IMG/VR virus record: IMGVR_UViG_3300028115_000004
Location: 51,860-115,859 of that record
Direction: 5' to 3' (one strand)
Length of the DNA: 64,000 bases
From: a virus
The notes beneath the pieces are model-generated. The model was not told the origin of the DNA, did no database searches, and was given only the letters and a program-made list of their open reading frames with translations. Both the position numbers and the translations under genes were made by a program. Shown in pieces: positions 58,406 through 64,000 of this stretch. The first letter of the stretch is position 1. Every line of letters begins with the position of its first letter.

Positions 58406-59265
58406 ACTACAGTAACGCACCTTTCGATTGCTTGGAAGTGGGTAGGTCTACCTGTCACCACTTCCTGATCCCACTCTGCACGATTTGAGAATGCCTTCAC
58501 AATCTGAGGGTTGATGTCTTTGATACTCTCTCTATCAGAGAATTTCAACTTATCTGCTTCACCGTAATAGATATCGACCAACTCACCACCAGCCTTTAAT
58601 GCACCGCCCCATCTCGATTTGATTTGTTGAGATGTGAAAGTGGTATCGTCATATTTCTTAGGAACACCCAAGAATACAATCGCATCAAACGGTTCTTCTG
58701 GTTGAGTTAACGGGGCAGTAGACTCACTACCGTGCTTGTATTGTTTGTTGGTCTCAATGGTTGGGATATCCCATTTCTCATACAGATAGTGCATTGCACC
58801 ATTATGTTTCGACTCGGGTGGTTTAGTGATTGTCACATTGAACCCATATCCATAGACCTTTGCAAGGATAGGGAGGAACTGATAACTTACATTGAAATCC
58901 ATCACTGCAGATACGTTTCTAGACTCATAGGGGATAGCATCAAGGATTCTGTCGCTTGCGGTGTCTAACATCCAGTTCATAGTTTCGCCCTGATTGTAGT
59001 GACCCACAAACAGAACGTTCTTATATCCACGTCCAGCGAGAATGTTAAGTAGTACAGGGCCACGTGTCATTACCGCCAACATGCCGTTCTGTGTCTCTGT
59101 CTTGTAGGTTAACAGAGGTTGCACTGTAGTCTTATAGTTCTTCAATCTACCGTTAAGTTCACCGTAAAGATCAGTCTTCACGGATTTATGAACAATCTTG
59201 GATTGATAGAGACCATCTTCATCTCTAGTGTAAACAATAAACTCTGAGTCGCTTTTATATAACAT
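58402..59265 (-). CDS. Minus-strand late protein
   Basis: 287 aa. It has alpha/beta character with GPVLLNILAGRGYKNVLFVGHYNQGETMNW (near 85) and EPFDAIVFLGVPKKYDDTTFTSQQIKSRWGGALKAGGELVDIYYGEA near 190-235, a pattern reminiscent of a SAM- or nucleotide-binding Rossmann fold (GGELVDI-type strand). Function unknown. It is one of only two minus-strand genes and is read from a late promoter at 59568-59575. Its stop overlaps the plus-strand kinase gene by 4 bases at a TTAA. Confidence 0.65.
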   Translation of the reverse strand: MLYKSDSEFIVYTRDEDGLYQSKIVHKSVKTDLYGELNGRLKNYKTTVQPLLTYKTETQNGMLAVMTRGPVLLNILAGRGYKNVLFVGHYNQGETMNWMLDTASDRILDAIPYESRNVSAVMDFNVSYQFLPILAKVYGYGFNVTITKPPESKHNGAMHYLYEKWDIPTIETNKQYKHGSESTAPLTQPEEPFDAIVFLGVPKKYDDTTFTSQQIKSRWGGALKAGGELVDIYYGEADKLKFSDRESIKDINPQIVKAFSNRAEWDQEVVTGRPTHFQAIERCVTVV

Positions 59266-59267
59266 GG

Positions 59268-59531
59268 TTATCCCTTGTAGATGTTCTGAATGTGGTCTTC
59301 AAACTGTTCGATCTTCTCTAGTCTGTTAGGCCATAGTATATATTCCTTCTCTGGATTCTGTTTCAGGTTGTTCAGTAGGGGTTGAACCGCATTGAACAAC
59401 TTGTCGAGTTTCTCCTGAGTAGAAATGACCGCAGTGGTATTCTGAGATACAGTCTGCTGTGCCTGTTGTACGACTTCCAGTTCATTCTCGTTTGCGAAGG
59501 TGAACCCAAAGTCAAATAGTTCGTCACTCAT
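59268..59531 (-). CDS. Small late protein on the minus strand
   Basis: 87 aa, first gene after the minus-strand late promoter. Coiled-coil region (EVVQQAQQTVSQNTTAVISTQEKLDKLFNAVQPLLNNL) and an acidic N-terminus (SDELFDFGFTFANENELE). I recall an N-terminal LFDFGFT-type pattern in small marine T4-like phage proteins. Structural role is possible. CAGG precedes the ATG. Confidence 0.65.
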   Translation of the reverse strand: MSDELFDFGFTFANENELEVVQQAQQTVSQNTTAVISTQEKLDKLFNAVQPLLNNLKQNPEKEYILWPNRLEKIEQFEDHIQNIYKG

Positions 59532-59567
59532 ATTTATACCTGTTTTTAAAAAAATTTCACTTTTTTC

Positions 59568-59575
59568 TATTTATA
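59568..59575 (-). promoter_or_regulatory. T4-type late promoter, minus strand
   Basis: On the minus strand this reads TATAAATA (plus strand TATTTATA). It starts about 35 bases before the ATG of the 59531 gene. A second TATAAATA copy at 59531-59538 overlaps that ATG and is probably not used as a promoter. Confidence 0.7.
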
Positions 59576-59578
59576 CGC

Positions 59579-59607
59579 TTGACAACCCCCACAGAAGCTG
59601 ATACACT
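59579..59607 (+). promoter_or_regulatory. Early-type sigma70 promoter, divergent from the late promoter
   Basis: TTGACA (59579-59584), 17-base spacer, TACACT (59602-59607). The leader has gtaaattgatgagagga, the same 17 bases as after the promoter at 35902. Confidence 0.65.
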
Positions 59608-59639
59608 TACCTCTGTAAATTGATGAGAGGAAGTAAATT

Positions 59640-60035
59640 ATGAAGTTATCAGTTATCCACCGTGCGTTTGAAGAGTCTTCACGTCTAGTTGCGTTCGTTG
59701 ACGTTTCCGATGATATGCCTGTCATGGAGGCCCTTGAGTACGCCTACCATCGAACTCAGAACCTTGCGGGTTCTTGGTCTCGTGAATCAGAGTTTGAATT
59801 TGGTGGTGAGATTCACCAGAACCCCGACTTTTCTGAAGACGTGACTGTCATGGCTGATCTGCCCGTCAGTAAGCGTACTGGTCAAGTGATGGGTCTTCGT
59901 TCGACCTCTGTGGGTGACCACATTCTGTGCGGCCGCACCAAGTACGCCGTAGCAGATTTTGGATTCGATAAGATTAACCCGAATGAGTTCGACTCATTCA
60001 CAACACAGGAGAAATATGCCACAAGTAACGCCTAG
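59640..60035 (+). CDS. Hypothetical early protein
   Basis: 131 aa. Mixed alpha/beta with GGEIHQNPDFSEDVTVMADLPVSKRTGQVMGLRSTSVGDHI in the middle, reminiscent of small phage early proteins. No recognised motif. The start has GAGGAAG upstream (about 6 bases). It overlaps the ribosomal protein gene by 20 bases. Confidence 0.6.
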   Translation: MKLSVIHRAFEESSRLVAFVDVSDDMPVMEALEYAYHRTQNLAGSWSRESEFEFGGEIHQNPDFSEDVTVMADLPVSKRTGQVMGLRSTSVGDHILCGRTKYAVADFGFDKINPNEFDSFTTQEKYATSNA

Positions 60036-60255
60036 AACAACTGGATACAAAGGTCAGTACACCGAAGACTTCACCAAGATGTTGAATAGATTCAAGAGAG
60101 CCTGCAACAAAGCAGGTATCGTAGCGGAAGTTAAGAAGAGAAAGTACTACGTTAAACCTAACGAGACTAAGAATCAATTTAACAGTAAACTCAAGAGAAA
60201 AAAGAAACTTGCGAAATTCAAATCCCAGAACGAGGGTAGAAAAAAGGCAAGTTAG
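60016..60255 (+). CDS. Ribosomal protein bS21-like
   Basis: 79 aa. DFTKMLNRFKRACNKAGIVAEVKKRKYYVKPNETKNQ follows bacterial bS21 ([24 protein letters not shown]) closely, and the basic tail (KLKRKKKLAKFKSQ) matches. It would enter the host 30S subunit and could bias translation initiation toward phage mRNAs. Phage-encoded bS21 is known in some marine phages, including Pelagibacter phages. GGAG lies 4 bases upstream of the ATG at 60016. Confidence 0.85.
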   Translation: MPQVTPRTTGYKGQYTEDFTKMLNRFKRACNKAGIVAEVKKRKYYVKPNETKNQFNSKLKRKKKLAKFKSQNEGRKKAS

Positions 60256-60266
60256 GAGTTATATTA

Positions 60267-60551
60267 ATGTTTCATGGTTCTATGCGTCACTACGCCAGTG
60301 GTCGTAAGAAGAAGGTCAACTGTTGGACTAAAACCAAGTCTAGGGAGAGGGAGTTCGTACCCTATACCCCATCCGAACCCTTTCGGAGGGATACCCCCAA
60401 TTACCCCTCTGTAGGGGTCACAGAGTACCGCCCTGAGGCGGACAAATCCTACATGGTAGAGGAATCCAAGAAGTTTACCGTTGCGCCTGCGTACAATAAG
60501 GGTGCGTATCAGGTTATTCCAAAAAGTGATATCAAACACATCGGTAAGTAG
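60267..60551 (+). CDS. Small protein encoded by hairpin-rich DNA
   Basis: 94 aa, basic and Pro/Tyr-rich (FHGSMRHYASGRKKKVNCWTKTKSREREFVPYTPSEPF...). No motif recognised. The coding sequence holds three compact inverted repeats at 60372-60387, 60403-60418 and 60428-60441 (5-6 bp stems, 4-base loops), unusual for this phage. AGGAG precedes the start. Confidence 0.6.
   Translation: MFHGSMRHYASGRKKKVNCWTKTKSREREFVPYTPSEPFRRDTPNYPSVGVTEYRPEADKSYMVEESKKFTVAPAYNKGAYQVIPKSDIKHIGK
60372..60441 (+). repeat. Three compact hairpins in the 60267 gene
   Basis: TCCGAA-CCCT-TTCGGA (60372-60387), ACCCCT-CTGT-AGGGGT (60403-60418) and CCGCC-CTGA-GGCGG (60428-60441). All are perfect, with 4-base loops. Confidence 0.6.
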
Positions 60552-60581
60552 AAAATATTCTAAAAAAAGTCAAAAAAAGTG

Positions 60582-60610
60582 TTGCTTTCTTGTTTTAGTT
60601 ATGAGATAAT
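60582..60610 (+). promoter_or_regulatory. Early-type promoter with A-tract
   Basis: TTGCTT (60582-60587), 17-base spacer, GATAAT (60605-60610), with runs of A upstream. It precedes the gene at 60639. Confidence 0.6.
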
Positions 60611-60638
60611 GTCTTTGTTGATTGGGGGTGAATAGATT

Positions 60639-60908
60639 ATGAAATTTGAACGATTTGAACAGATCCACTACGGCTTTATGTTGAGAGACTTCTCTCTGAA
60701 AAGCATCGGTATTACCGAACAATACGCTCTTGAAGAGATTATCCGTTTGCGTGATTGCTGTTGTGAGACTGACTACTACCGTCTGAGCCGTGTGGGTTCT
60801 ACCTTTCAGTTGTCCCGCAAAGGACGTATGTTGATTTGGCGACTGCGTGAGAACGCAAAGAACCACGCCTCTATTGAAGATGAAATGCGAGAAGCAGGAG
60901 TACTGTAA
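60639..60908 (+). CDS. Small Cys-containing early protein
   Basis: 89 aa. Helical N-terminal half, then RLRDCCCETDYYRLSRVGSTFQLSRKGRMLIWRLREN: three consecutive Cys and a basic segment. No family recognised. GGGGGTG lies upstream. It overlaps the next start by one base. Confidence 0.6.
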   Translation: MKFERFEQIHYGFMLRDFSLKSIGITEQYALEEIIRLRDCCCETDYYRLSRVGSTFQLSRKGRMLIWRLRENAKNHASIEDEMREAGVL

Positions 60909-61081
60909 TGACTTTATCTTTTGATTGTGTTACCCAAAACTTTCCATCAACCATTGGTATGGCGGTAGGTTCTACCGTTATCGTGCGGGACGTTCCCGCT
61001 TCATCTAACCCCAACGGGGTGGCCACCCTAGAGGTCAAACGTCTGACCGAAGACTACTGCAATGTAGCGGAGGTGAAGTGA
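60908..61081 (+). CDS. Small protein over a run of regular hairpins
   Basis: 57 aa (TLSFDCVTQNFPSTIGMAVGSTVIVRDVPASSNPNGVATLEVK...). The DNA encoding residues 19-40 has three perfect inverted repeats of the same geometry at 60963-60977, 60985-60999 and 61008-61020. The gene may be real, or the region may work mainly as RNA structure. It overlaps both neighbours by one base. Confidence 0.5.
   Translation: MTLSFDCVTQNFPSTIGMAVGSTVIVRDVPASSNPNGVATLEVKRLTEDYCNVAEVK
60963..61028 (+). repeat. Three evenly spaced perfect hairpins
   Basis: CGGTAG-GTT-CTACCG, GCGGGA-CGT-TCCCGC and ACCCC-AAC-GGGGT, each with a 3-base loop, starting 22-23 bases apart; GGGTGG/CCACCC (61017-61028) can form an alternative stem with the third. 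Confidence 0.65.
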
Positions 61082-61191
61082 TGTCGAAATACAATAAAGA
61101 GGCTGTGGATAAGTCCATCAAAAAAGACCCCCGAATCAAGGGTAAGGAGGCGAAGTTGATCCATGCCCTCCTGAAGGGTCGTAATCGATAA
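61081..61191 (+). CDS. Very small basic protein
   Basis: 36 aa, Lys-rich helix (SKYNKEAVDKSIKKDPRIKGKEAKLIHALLKGRNR). Starts with the previous stop's last base. Such tiny basic proteins are common in T4-like phages; real expression is likely but unproven. Confidence 0.45.
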   Translation: MSKYNKEAVDKSIKKDPRIKGKEAKLIHALLKGRNR

Positions 61192-61239
61192 AACCTATCG
61201 ATCCGGAGATAATGATCGAAAAAATCCATGAAAAAGGTG

Positions 61240-61268
61240 TTGACTTTGACCCCATTTCTTGAGATAAT
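61240..61268 (+). promoter_or_regulatory. Early-type promoter
   Basis: TTGACT (61240-61245), 17-base spacer, GATAAT (61263-61268). The leader (taccctaagttgatgagagagg) repeats the shared leader motif. Confidence 0.65.
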
Positions 61269-61299
61269 AGTACCCTAAGTTGATGAGAGAGGTGTTACC

Positions 61300-61737
61300 A
61301 TGATGAATTTTGCGATTGAAGGTCAAGTCAAGAACAAAGCGGTTGTTTATTTCTTTGTCGAAAACCTTATCCGTGAGTTGGGTATGGCCCGTCTCCGTAA
61401 ACCCGCTATTGTTATCAAGTTTGTCAACAAGTGTGATGCGTTCGGTCTCTGCGATGGTCAGAAGGGTGAGTACGCTGAGATTCACATTGCCAAGAAGTGT
61501 CCCGCCACTGGTCGGAAACTCGGTTTCATTGAGATGATGCAGACTCTCGCTCACGAGATGGTTCACGCTCGCCAGTTCCTTCGTGGTCAGTTGAACAACG
61601 AAAGCGGTTGGGCTTGGAAGGGTCGCCGTGCGGACAACTTCGAATATGAAAACCAACCTTGGGAGAAGGAAGCGTATCGTCTTGAGAAGACTCTCTTCAT
61701 GGACTGCTTCCCCCACTTTGCTGAGTTCAATAACTAG
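61300..61737 (+). CDS. SprT-like zinc metallopeptidase
   Basis: 145 aa. HEMVH (residues 85-89) is the HExxH zinc motif, with IVIKFVNKCDAFGLCDG before it and YENQPWEKEAYRLEK after it, as in SprT-like proteins. It is distinct from the protein at 18727. It has GAGAGAGG upstream and its own early promoter. Target unknown; a phage or host regulator or DNA-protein crosslinks are possibilities. Confidence 0.75.
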   Translation: MMNFAIEGQVKNKAVVYFFVENLIRELGMARLRKPAIVIKFVNKCDAFGLCDGQKGEYAEIHIAKKCPATGRKLGFIEMMQTLAHEMVHARQFLRGQLNNESGWAWKGRRADNFEYENQPWEKEAYRLEKTLFMDCFPHFAEFNN

Positions 61738-61746
61738 GAGTGAATA

Positions 61747-61920
61747 ATGGAATTCAAAAGTTTTCTGCGAGAGAAGTATTATGAGTATCGTGAAGAGGTT
61801 GTCCTGTACAAGGAAACTGTCATGACGTTTGATGAGTATGTGGGGAAGTACTCCCACTGGTTGAAGGATATGTATTATGCCGAAGAAGACAAGAAACCAG
61901 AATCCGGTAGCGAAGTTTAG
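61747..61920 (+). CDS. Small acidic protein
   Basis: 57 aa (EFKSFLREKYYEYREEVVLYKETVMTFDEYVGKY...), helical, with an N-terminus (EFKSFLREK) that recalls the late-cargo peptide but with early context, so probably unrelated. GGAG lies upstream. The end overlaps the next gene by 44 bases. Confidence 0.5.
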   Translation: MEFKSFLREKYYEYREEVVLYKETVMTFDEYVGKYSHWLKDMYYAEEDKKPESGSEV

Positions 61921-62053
61921 TCGCAAGTTTAACAAGGCGGTCACGATGACTGACCGTAAAAAGGAGTCCAAGAAGACAGGAGTCTTGGGCCGTAACAAGT
62001 GCATAGACGAAAATTTCTATGACAGTGATGGAGGTTTTAAAAATGACTACTAA
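61877..62053 (+). CDS. Small basic protein
   Basis: 58 aa (PKKTRNQNPVAKFSRKFNKAVTMTDRKKESKKTG...). Similar short basic proteins (NPVAKxSR... DRKK) recur in marine T4-like phages as I remember. It starts inside the upstream gene and overlaps the next start by 11 bases. Confidence 0.55.
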   Translation: MPKKTRNQNPVAKFSRKFNKAVTMTDRKKESKKTGVLGRNKCIDENFYDSDGGFKNDY

Positions 62054-62321
62054 AACTTATATTGAGATTGATGCGGCTCCTTGGATCACCCAAGATGGTT
62101 TCGTTGAAGTTGGTGTATACCTTGGTGACGCTTGCGAACCTTCTTATATTGAAAAGAAGTCTATTAAAGAGTTGATCGATCAAGAACTCAATAGTTATAC
62201 TGTTCCTGGCTCAGACCAGATCGTTCCAATTCACTTCAAAGATGTTGAGGAACTTCTGAAGAATCTGAAGAGTGCATACAAGTATGCGAAGAAACTTGCG
62301 AAGGAAATGGGGGTTGAGTGA
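62043..62321 (+). CDS. Small conserved protein
   Basis: 92 aa. Beta-rich N-terminus (TKTYIEIDAAPWITQDGFVEVGVYLG) and a C-terminal helix of Lys/Glu. ATGGAGG 7-13 bases upstream supports the ATG at 62043. No motif recognised. It overlaps the next gene by 1 base. Confidence 0.6.
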   Translation: MTTKTYIEIDAAPWITQDGFVEVGVYLGDACEPSYIEKKSIKELIDQELNSYTVPGSDQIVPIHFKDVEELLKNLKSAYKYAKKLAKEMGVE

Positions 62322-62611
62322 TGAAGAATCGTTATGGTGATGAGTATCACTACGAGAAAATCGGTGACAACGAATACAAGTTCGTCATGGAAGGCGACTC
62401 CATGAAGTATTGTCGGGTTGGTGGCAAACACCTTCAGGAAGGCATTGACCATGATGATCTTGGTATGTTTGATGCGAGCGGTGGCCCGTATATTGCGGTT
62501 GGTTCCAAGGTTTACTACGATGAGATTCTTGGTGGTCAGAAGGGTGATGAACCTTTGATTGTGAAACGCATCCGTAGTACCGATGAAGGTATCATCGTAG
62601 AGGTTGAGTGA
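62321..62611 (+). CDS. Small hypothetical protein
   Basis: 96 aa with a beta-rich pattern and aromatic residues (YGDEYHYEKIGDNEYKFVMEGDSMKYCRVGG). Not recognised. A TGATGA junction joins it to both neighbours. Confidence 0.6.
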   Translation: MKNRYGDEYHYEKIGDNEYKFVMEGDSMKYCRVGGKHLQEGIDHDDLGMFDASGGPYIAVGSKVYYDEILGGQKGDEPLIVKRIRSTDEGIIVEVE

Positions 62612-63135
62612 TGAATATATTTGGTATTGAGTATGACGATAAACGGGGATTCAAGTTCCCGTGTGCAATTGACTCTGCACGTTCGCAATGCGATAAACAT
62701 GTGGTGAAGATGCCCCTTGAGTCAGCTCAGATGTTGTGTACTGTTCATCGTGTTCTTGATGGTGGTAACGAAGACCTCTACAAGATTGCACACCCCAAAC
62801 ACCCTTCGACTCTGTGGACTATGGAGTCAGATTCGAACTACCAATGGCACTACCGTCACTGGATGGAACTCTGTAAGGAGTACACCTATCGTTACGGTAA
62901 GGTACACAAGTCTTGGGAGAAGTTCGGTAATCGTCTCTCACGTTTGCCTGCGAACATCCCCAAAGGAGGGTTCACCCCATTCAAACTCGCATTCAAGACT
63001 CATCCTGAGTGTATAGTTGAAGGCGATCCGGTTGCGTCCTACCGGAACTTCTACCAGACTAAACAGTCTCGTTTTGATATGAAGTGGACGAAACGAAAAA
63101 TTCCAAATTGGTTCTTGACAGAAGAGGTAGTATAA
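62611..63135 (+). CDS. Pyrimidine-dimer glycosylase-like phage protein
   Basis: 174 aa. DSARSQCDKHVVKMPLESAQMLCTVHRV...PKHPSTLWTMESDSNYQWHYRHWMELCKEYTYRYGKVH follows a phage family that I remember as related to T4 endonuclease V (pyrimidine-dimer glycosylase). The T4 catalytic N-terminal Thr is not evident here. Repair of UV damage is plausible in a marine phage. The stop follows a promoter-like TTGACA. Confidence 0.6.
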   Translation: MNIFGIEYDDKRGFKFPCAIDSARSQCDKHVVKMPLESAQMLCTVHRVLDGGNEDLYKIAHPKHPSTLWTMESDSNYQWHYRHWMELCKEYTYRYGKVHKSWEKFGNRLSRLPANIPKGGFTPFKLAFKTHPECIVEGDPVASYRNFYQTKQSRFDMKWTKRKIPNWFLTEEVV

Positions 63136-63144
63136 GTATATAAT
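63115..63144 (+). promoter_or_regulatory. Consensus sigma70 promoter at the end of the repair gene
   Basis: TTGACA (63115-63120), 18-base spacer, TATAAT (63139-63144). The -10 box overlaps an ATG at 63143, so the next start (63176) probably begins the gene. Confidence 0.6.
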
Positions 63145-63175
63145 GGACGCACTTAAAAAAGCAGAGAGGTACGCA

Positions 63176-63370
63176 ATGATTCGACGAGCTGCATTGAAGA
63201 TTCAGCAACGTCAACAGAGCCAACGTCGAGCACATACTCTTGTGAAGAAGTATGAGAAGGCGCTGGATAAACTAGATGATCAATCTAGTATGCACTGGTC
63301 GGATACTGACCGTTATCTTGATTCACATTATGGTGATCGTGTAAAAGGAGAAAAAAATGATGGCTATTGA
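63176..63370 (+). CDS. Small basic helical protein
   Basis: 64 aa from ATG at 63176, with AGAGAGG 7 bases upstream; the ATG at 63143 is inside the promoter. Gln/Arg-rich helix (IRRAALKIQQRQQSQRRAHTLVKKYEKALDKLDDQS). Not recognised. It overlaps the next gene by 14 bases. Confidence 0.6.
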   Translation: MIRRAALKIQQRQQSQRRAHTLVKKYEKALDKLDDQSSMHWSDTDRYLDSHYGDRVKGEKNDGY

Positions 63371-63626
63371 TCTAAGTCGTGACGACATGTTAGGTATGCT
63401 CCGTGAAGGAGCTGTCAAACTGTCGTTTGAGAAAGTAAAGGATGGTGCGATTCGTGAGATGTCCGCTACCCTAGTTCAGGATTCTATTCCTGTTGATAAG
63501 ATGCCGAAAGGCGGTACGGTTGATCAGACTGTGGGTGGCGAGTCTACCCTGCGTGTCTTTGATACTGACATTCAGGAGTGGCGTTCGTTTCGCATAGATA
63601 AGGTTTTAACCTTTAACAAGGCGTAA
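63357..63626 (+). CDS. WYL_2/DUF2693-like small protein
   Basis: 89 aa. MLREGAVKLSFEKVKDGAIREMSATLVQDSIPVD...RVFDTDIQEWRSFRIDKVLTF matches the Sm-like SH3 fold of WYL_2 proteins found in many T4-like phages (DUF2693). Possible RNA or DNA binding. GGAG upstream supports the start. Confidence 0.65.
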   Translation: MMAIDLSRDDMLGMLREGAVKLSFEKVKDGAIREMSATLVQDSIPVDKMPKGGTVDQTVGGESTLRVFDTDIQEWRSFRIDKVLTFNKA

Positions 63627-63628
63627 CA

Positions 63629-64000
63629 ATGACTAAAGGACAGAAAGCTGCAGAGACCCGTAAACTCAAACAACAGAAGATGTTGGATAAGTTGGGTTTC
63701 GAACGCAAGAAGGTAAAACGAAAGCGTAAACCCATGACCGAAGAACAACGCAAGGCTGCTGCAGAGCGTCTTGCGAAGGCACGTGAAGCACGTGGTCATA
63801 CGGGTGCGCTTTCTGTCCATCATTCGATTCGTGATCTACCCGAAGACCATTACCTTAATTGGAAGAAGGTCAAGGAGTGGATCAAAGATAATGAGATGAA
63901 ACTTCGTGGTATGAAGACTATGAAGGACTCTTCTAATTGGAAGGAGAGGGCCGATTATCAGAGTCTTGAAGTTTACATCAAGAATATGAAGTCGTACTTA
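63629..64000 (+). CDS. Conserved basic protein, incomplete at the window end
   Basis: 124 codons are visible; the gene runs past the window. Strongly basic N-terminus (KGQKAAETRKLKQQKMLDKLGFERKKVKRKRKPM), then EEQRKAAAERLAKAREARGHTGALSVHHSIRDLPEDHYLNWKKVKEWIK, a conserved phage pattern that I recall in marine T4-like genomes. A nucleic acid-binding role is inferred. Confidence 0.6.
   Translation, partial: MTKGQKAAETRKLKQQKMLDKLGFERKKVKRKRKPMTEEQRKAAAERLAKAREARGHTGALSVHHSIRDLPEDHYLNWKKVKEWIKDNEMKLRGMKTMKDSSNWKERADYQSLEVYIKNMKSYL

Noticed and set aside
59531-59538. Second minus-strand TATAAATA before the 59531 gene
   Set aside because: It runs into the ATG, leaving no leader; the copy at 59568-59575 is better placed.
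61184-61203. CGATA/TATCG inverted repeat as a terminator
   Set aside because: Short AT-rich stem without a T-run; the promoter at 61240 follows.
1-64000. tRNA genes, CRISPR arrays, insertion sequences or integrase
   Set aside because: None recognised; intergenic gaps are too short for tRNA clusters and no repeat arrays were seen.

Overview
The window looks like part of the genome of a large tailed phage of the T4-like (Tevenvirinae-type, marine 'cyanophage-like') group, probably infecting a Gram-negative marine bacterium. The main reasons are a T4 replication core (family B DNA polymerase gp43, UvsX recombinase, gp41 helicase), a DsbA-like late-transcription DNA-binding protein, ThyX, class I ribonucleotide reductase NrdA/NrdB, PhoH, a T4-type lysozyme, a spanin pair, T4 late promoters (TATAAATA), and many small proteins that I recall from marine T4-like phages. 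I see no photosynthesis genes, tRNA, rRNA, CRISPR, insertion sequence or integrase. The host cannot be fixed from this window; a heterotrophic proteobacterium seems likelier than a cyanobacterium, but that is inference.

Layout. 0-9.3 kb: replication and nucleotide genes (gp43 3' part, AEP-like primase, a nucleotide-sugar epimerase and dehydrogenase, uvsX, gp41, thyX, a 2OG-oxygenase-like gene, dsbA). 9.3-13.3 kb: an adenylate-forming (ANL-like) protein, a DUF3310 protein and two tandem SGNH hydrolases. 13.3-17.2 kb: a late-promoter block of exported proteins (signal peptides, a lipoprotein, fimbria/chaperone-like folds). 17.3-20.3 kb: early-type genes (DUF932, SprT-like protease, PD-(D/E)XK exonuclease). 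20.3-30 kb: late block of virion and prohead-core-like genes, several of which begin with a peptide resembling the T4 capsid-targeting sequence, including a ligase-like and a cytidylyltransferase-like enzyme. 30-35.2 kb: NrdA (with an embedded glutaredoxin), NrdB, a GIY-YIG-like protein and a second ANL protein. 35.2-40 kb: small early genes, PhoH and lysozyme. 40-57.5 kb: a dense glycan-modification cluster (glycosyltransferases, carbamoyltransferase, radical SAM, methyltransferases, several sulfotransferases) interleaved with a GroES/gp31-like gene, a ferritin-like gene and spanins. 57.5-59.5 kb: a late kinase-like cargo gene facing two minus-strand late genes. 59.6-64 kb: small early genes, including ribosomal protein bS21.

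All genes are on the plus strand except two at 58.4-59.5 kb. Coding density is very high, with many ATGA overlaps; the longest gene-free stretch is about 140 bases (18335-18472), and it holds a terminator and a promoter. Three regulatory layers are visible: sigma70-like early promoters with A-tracts and a shared leader, T4-like late promoters that in four cases contain the stop codon of the upstream gene, and a terminator that overlaps a late promoter at 13.3 kb. The recognition site GGWCC seems to be absent from the whole window. Domain and family names come from recognition of motifs and remembered families, not from searches.
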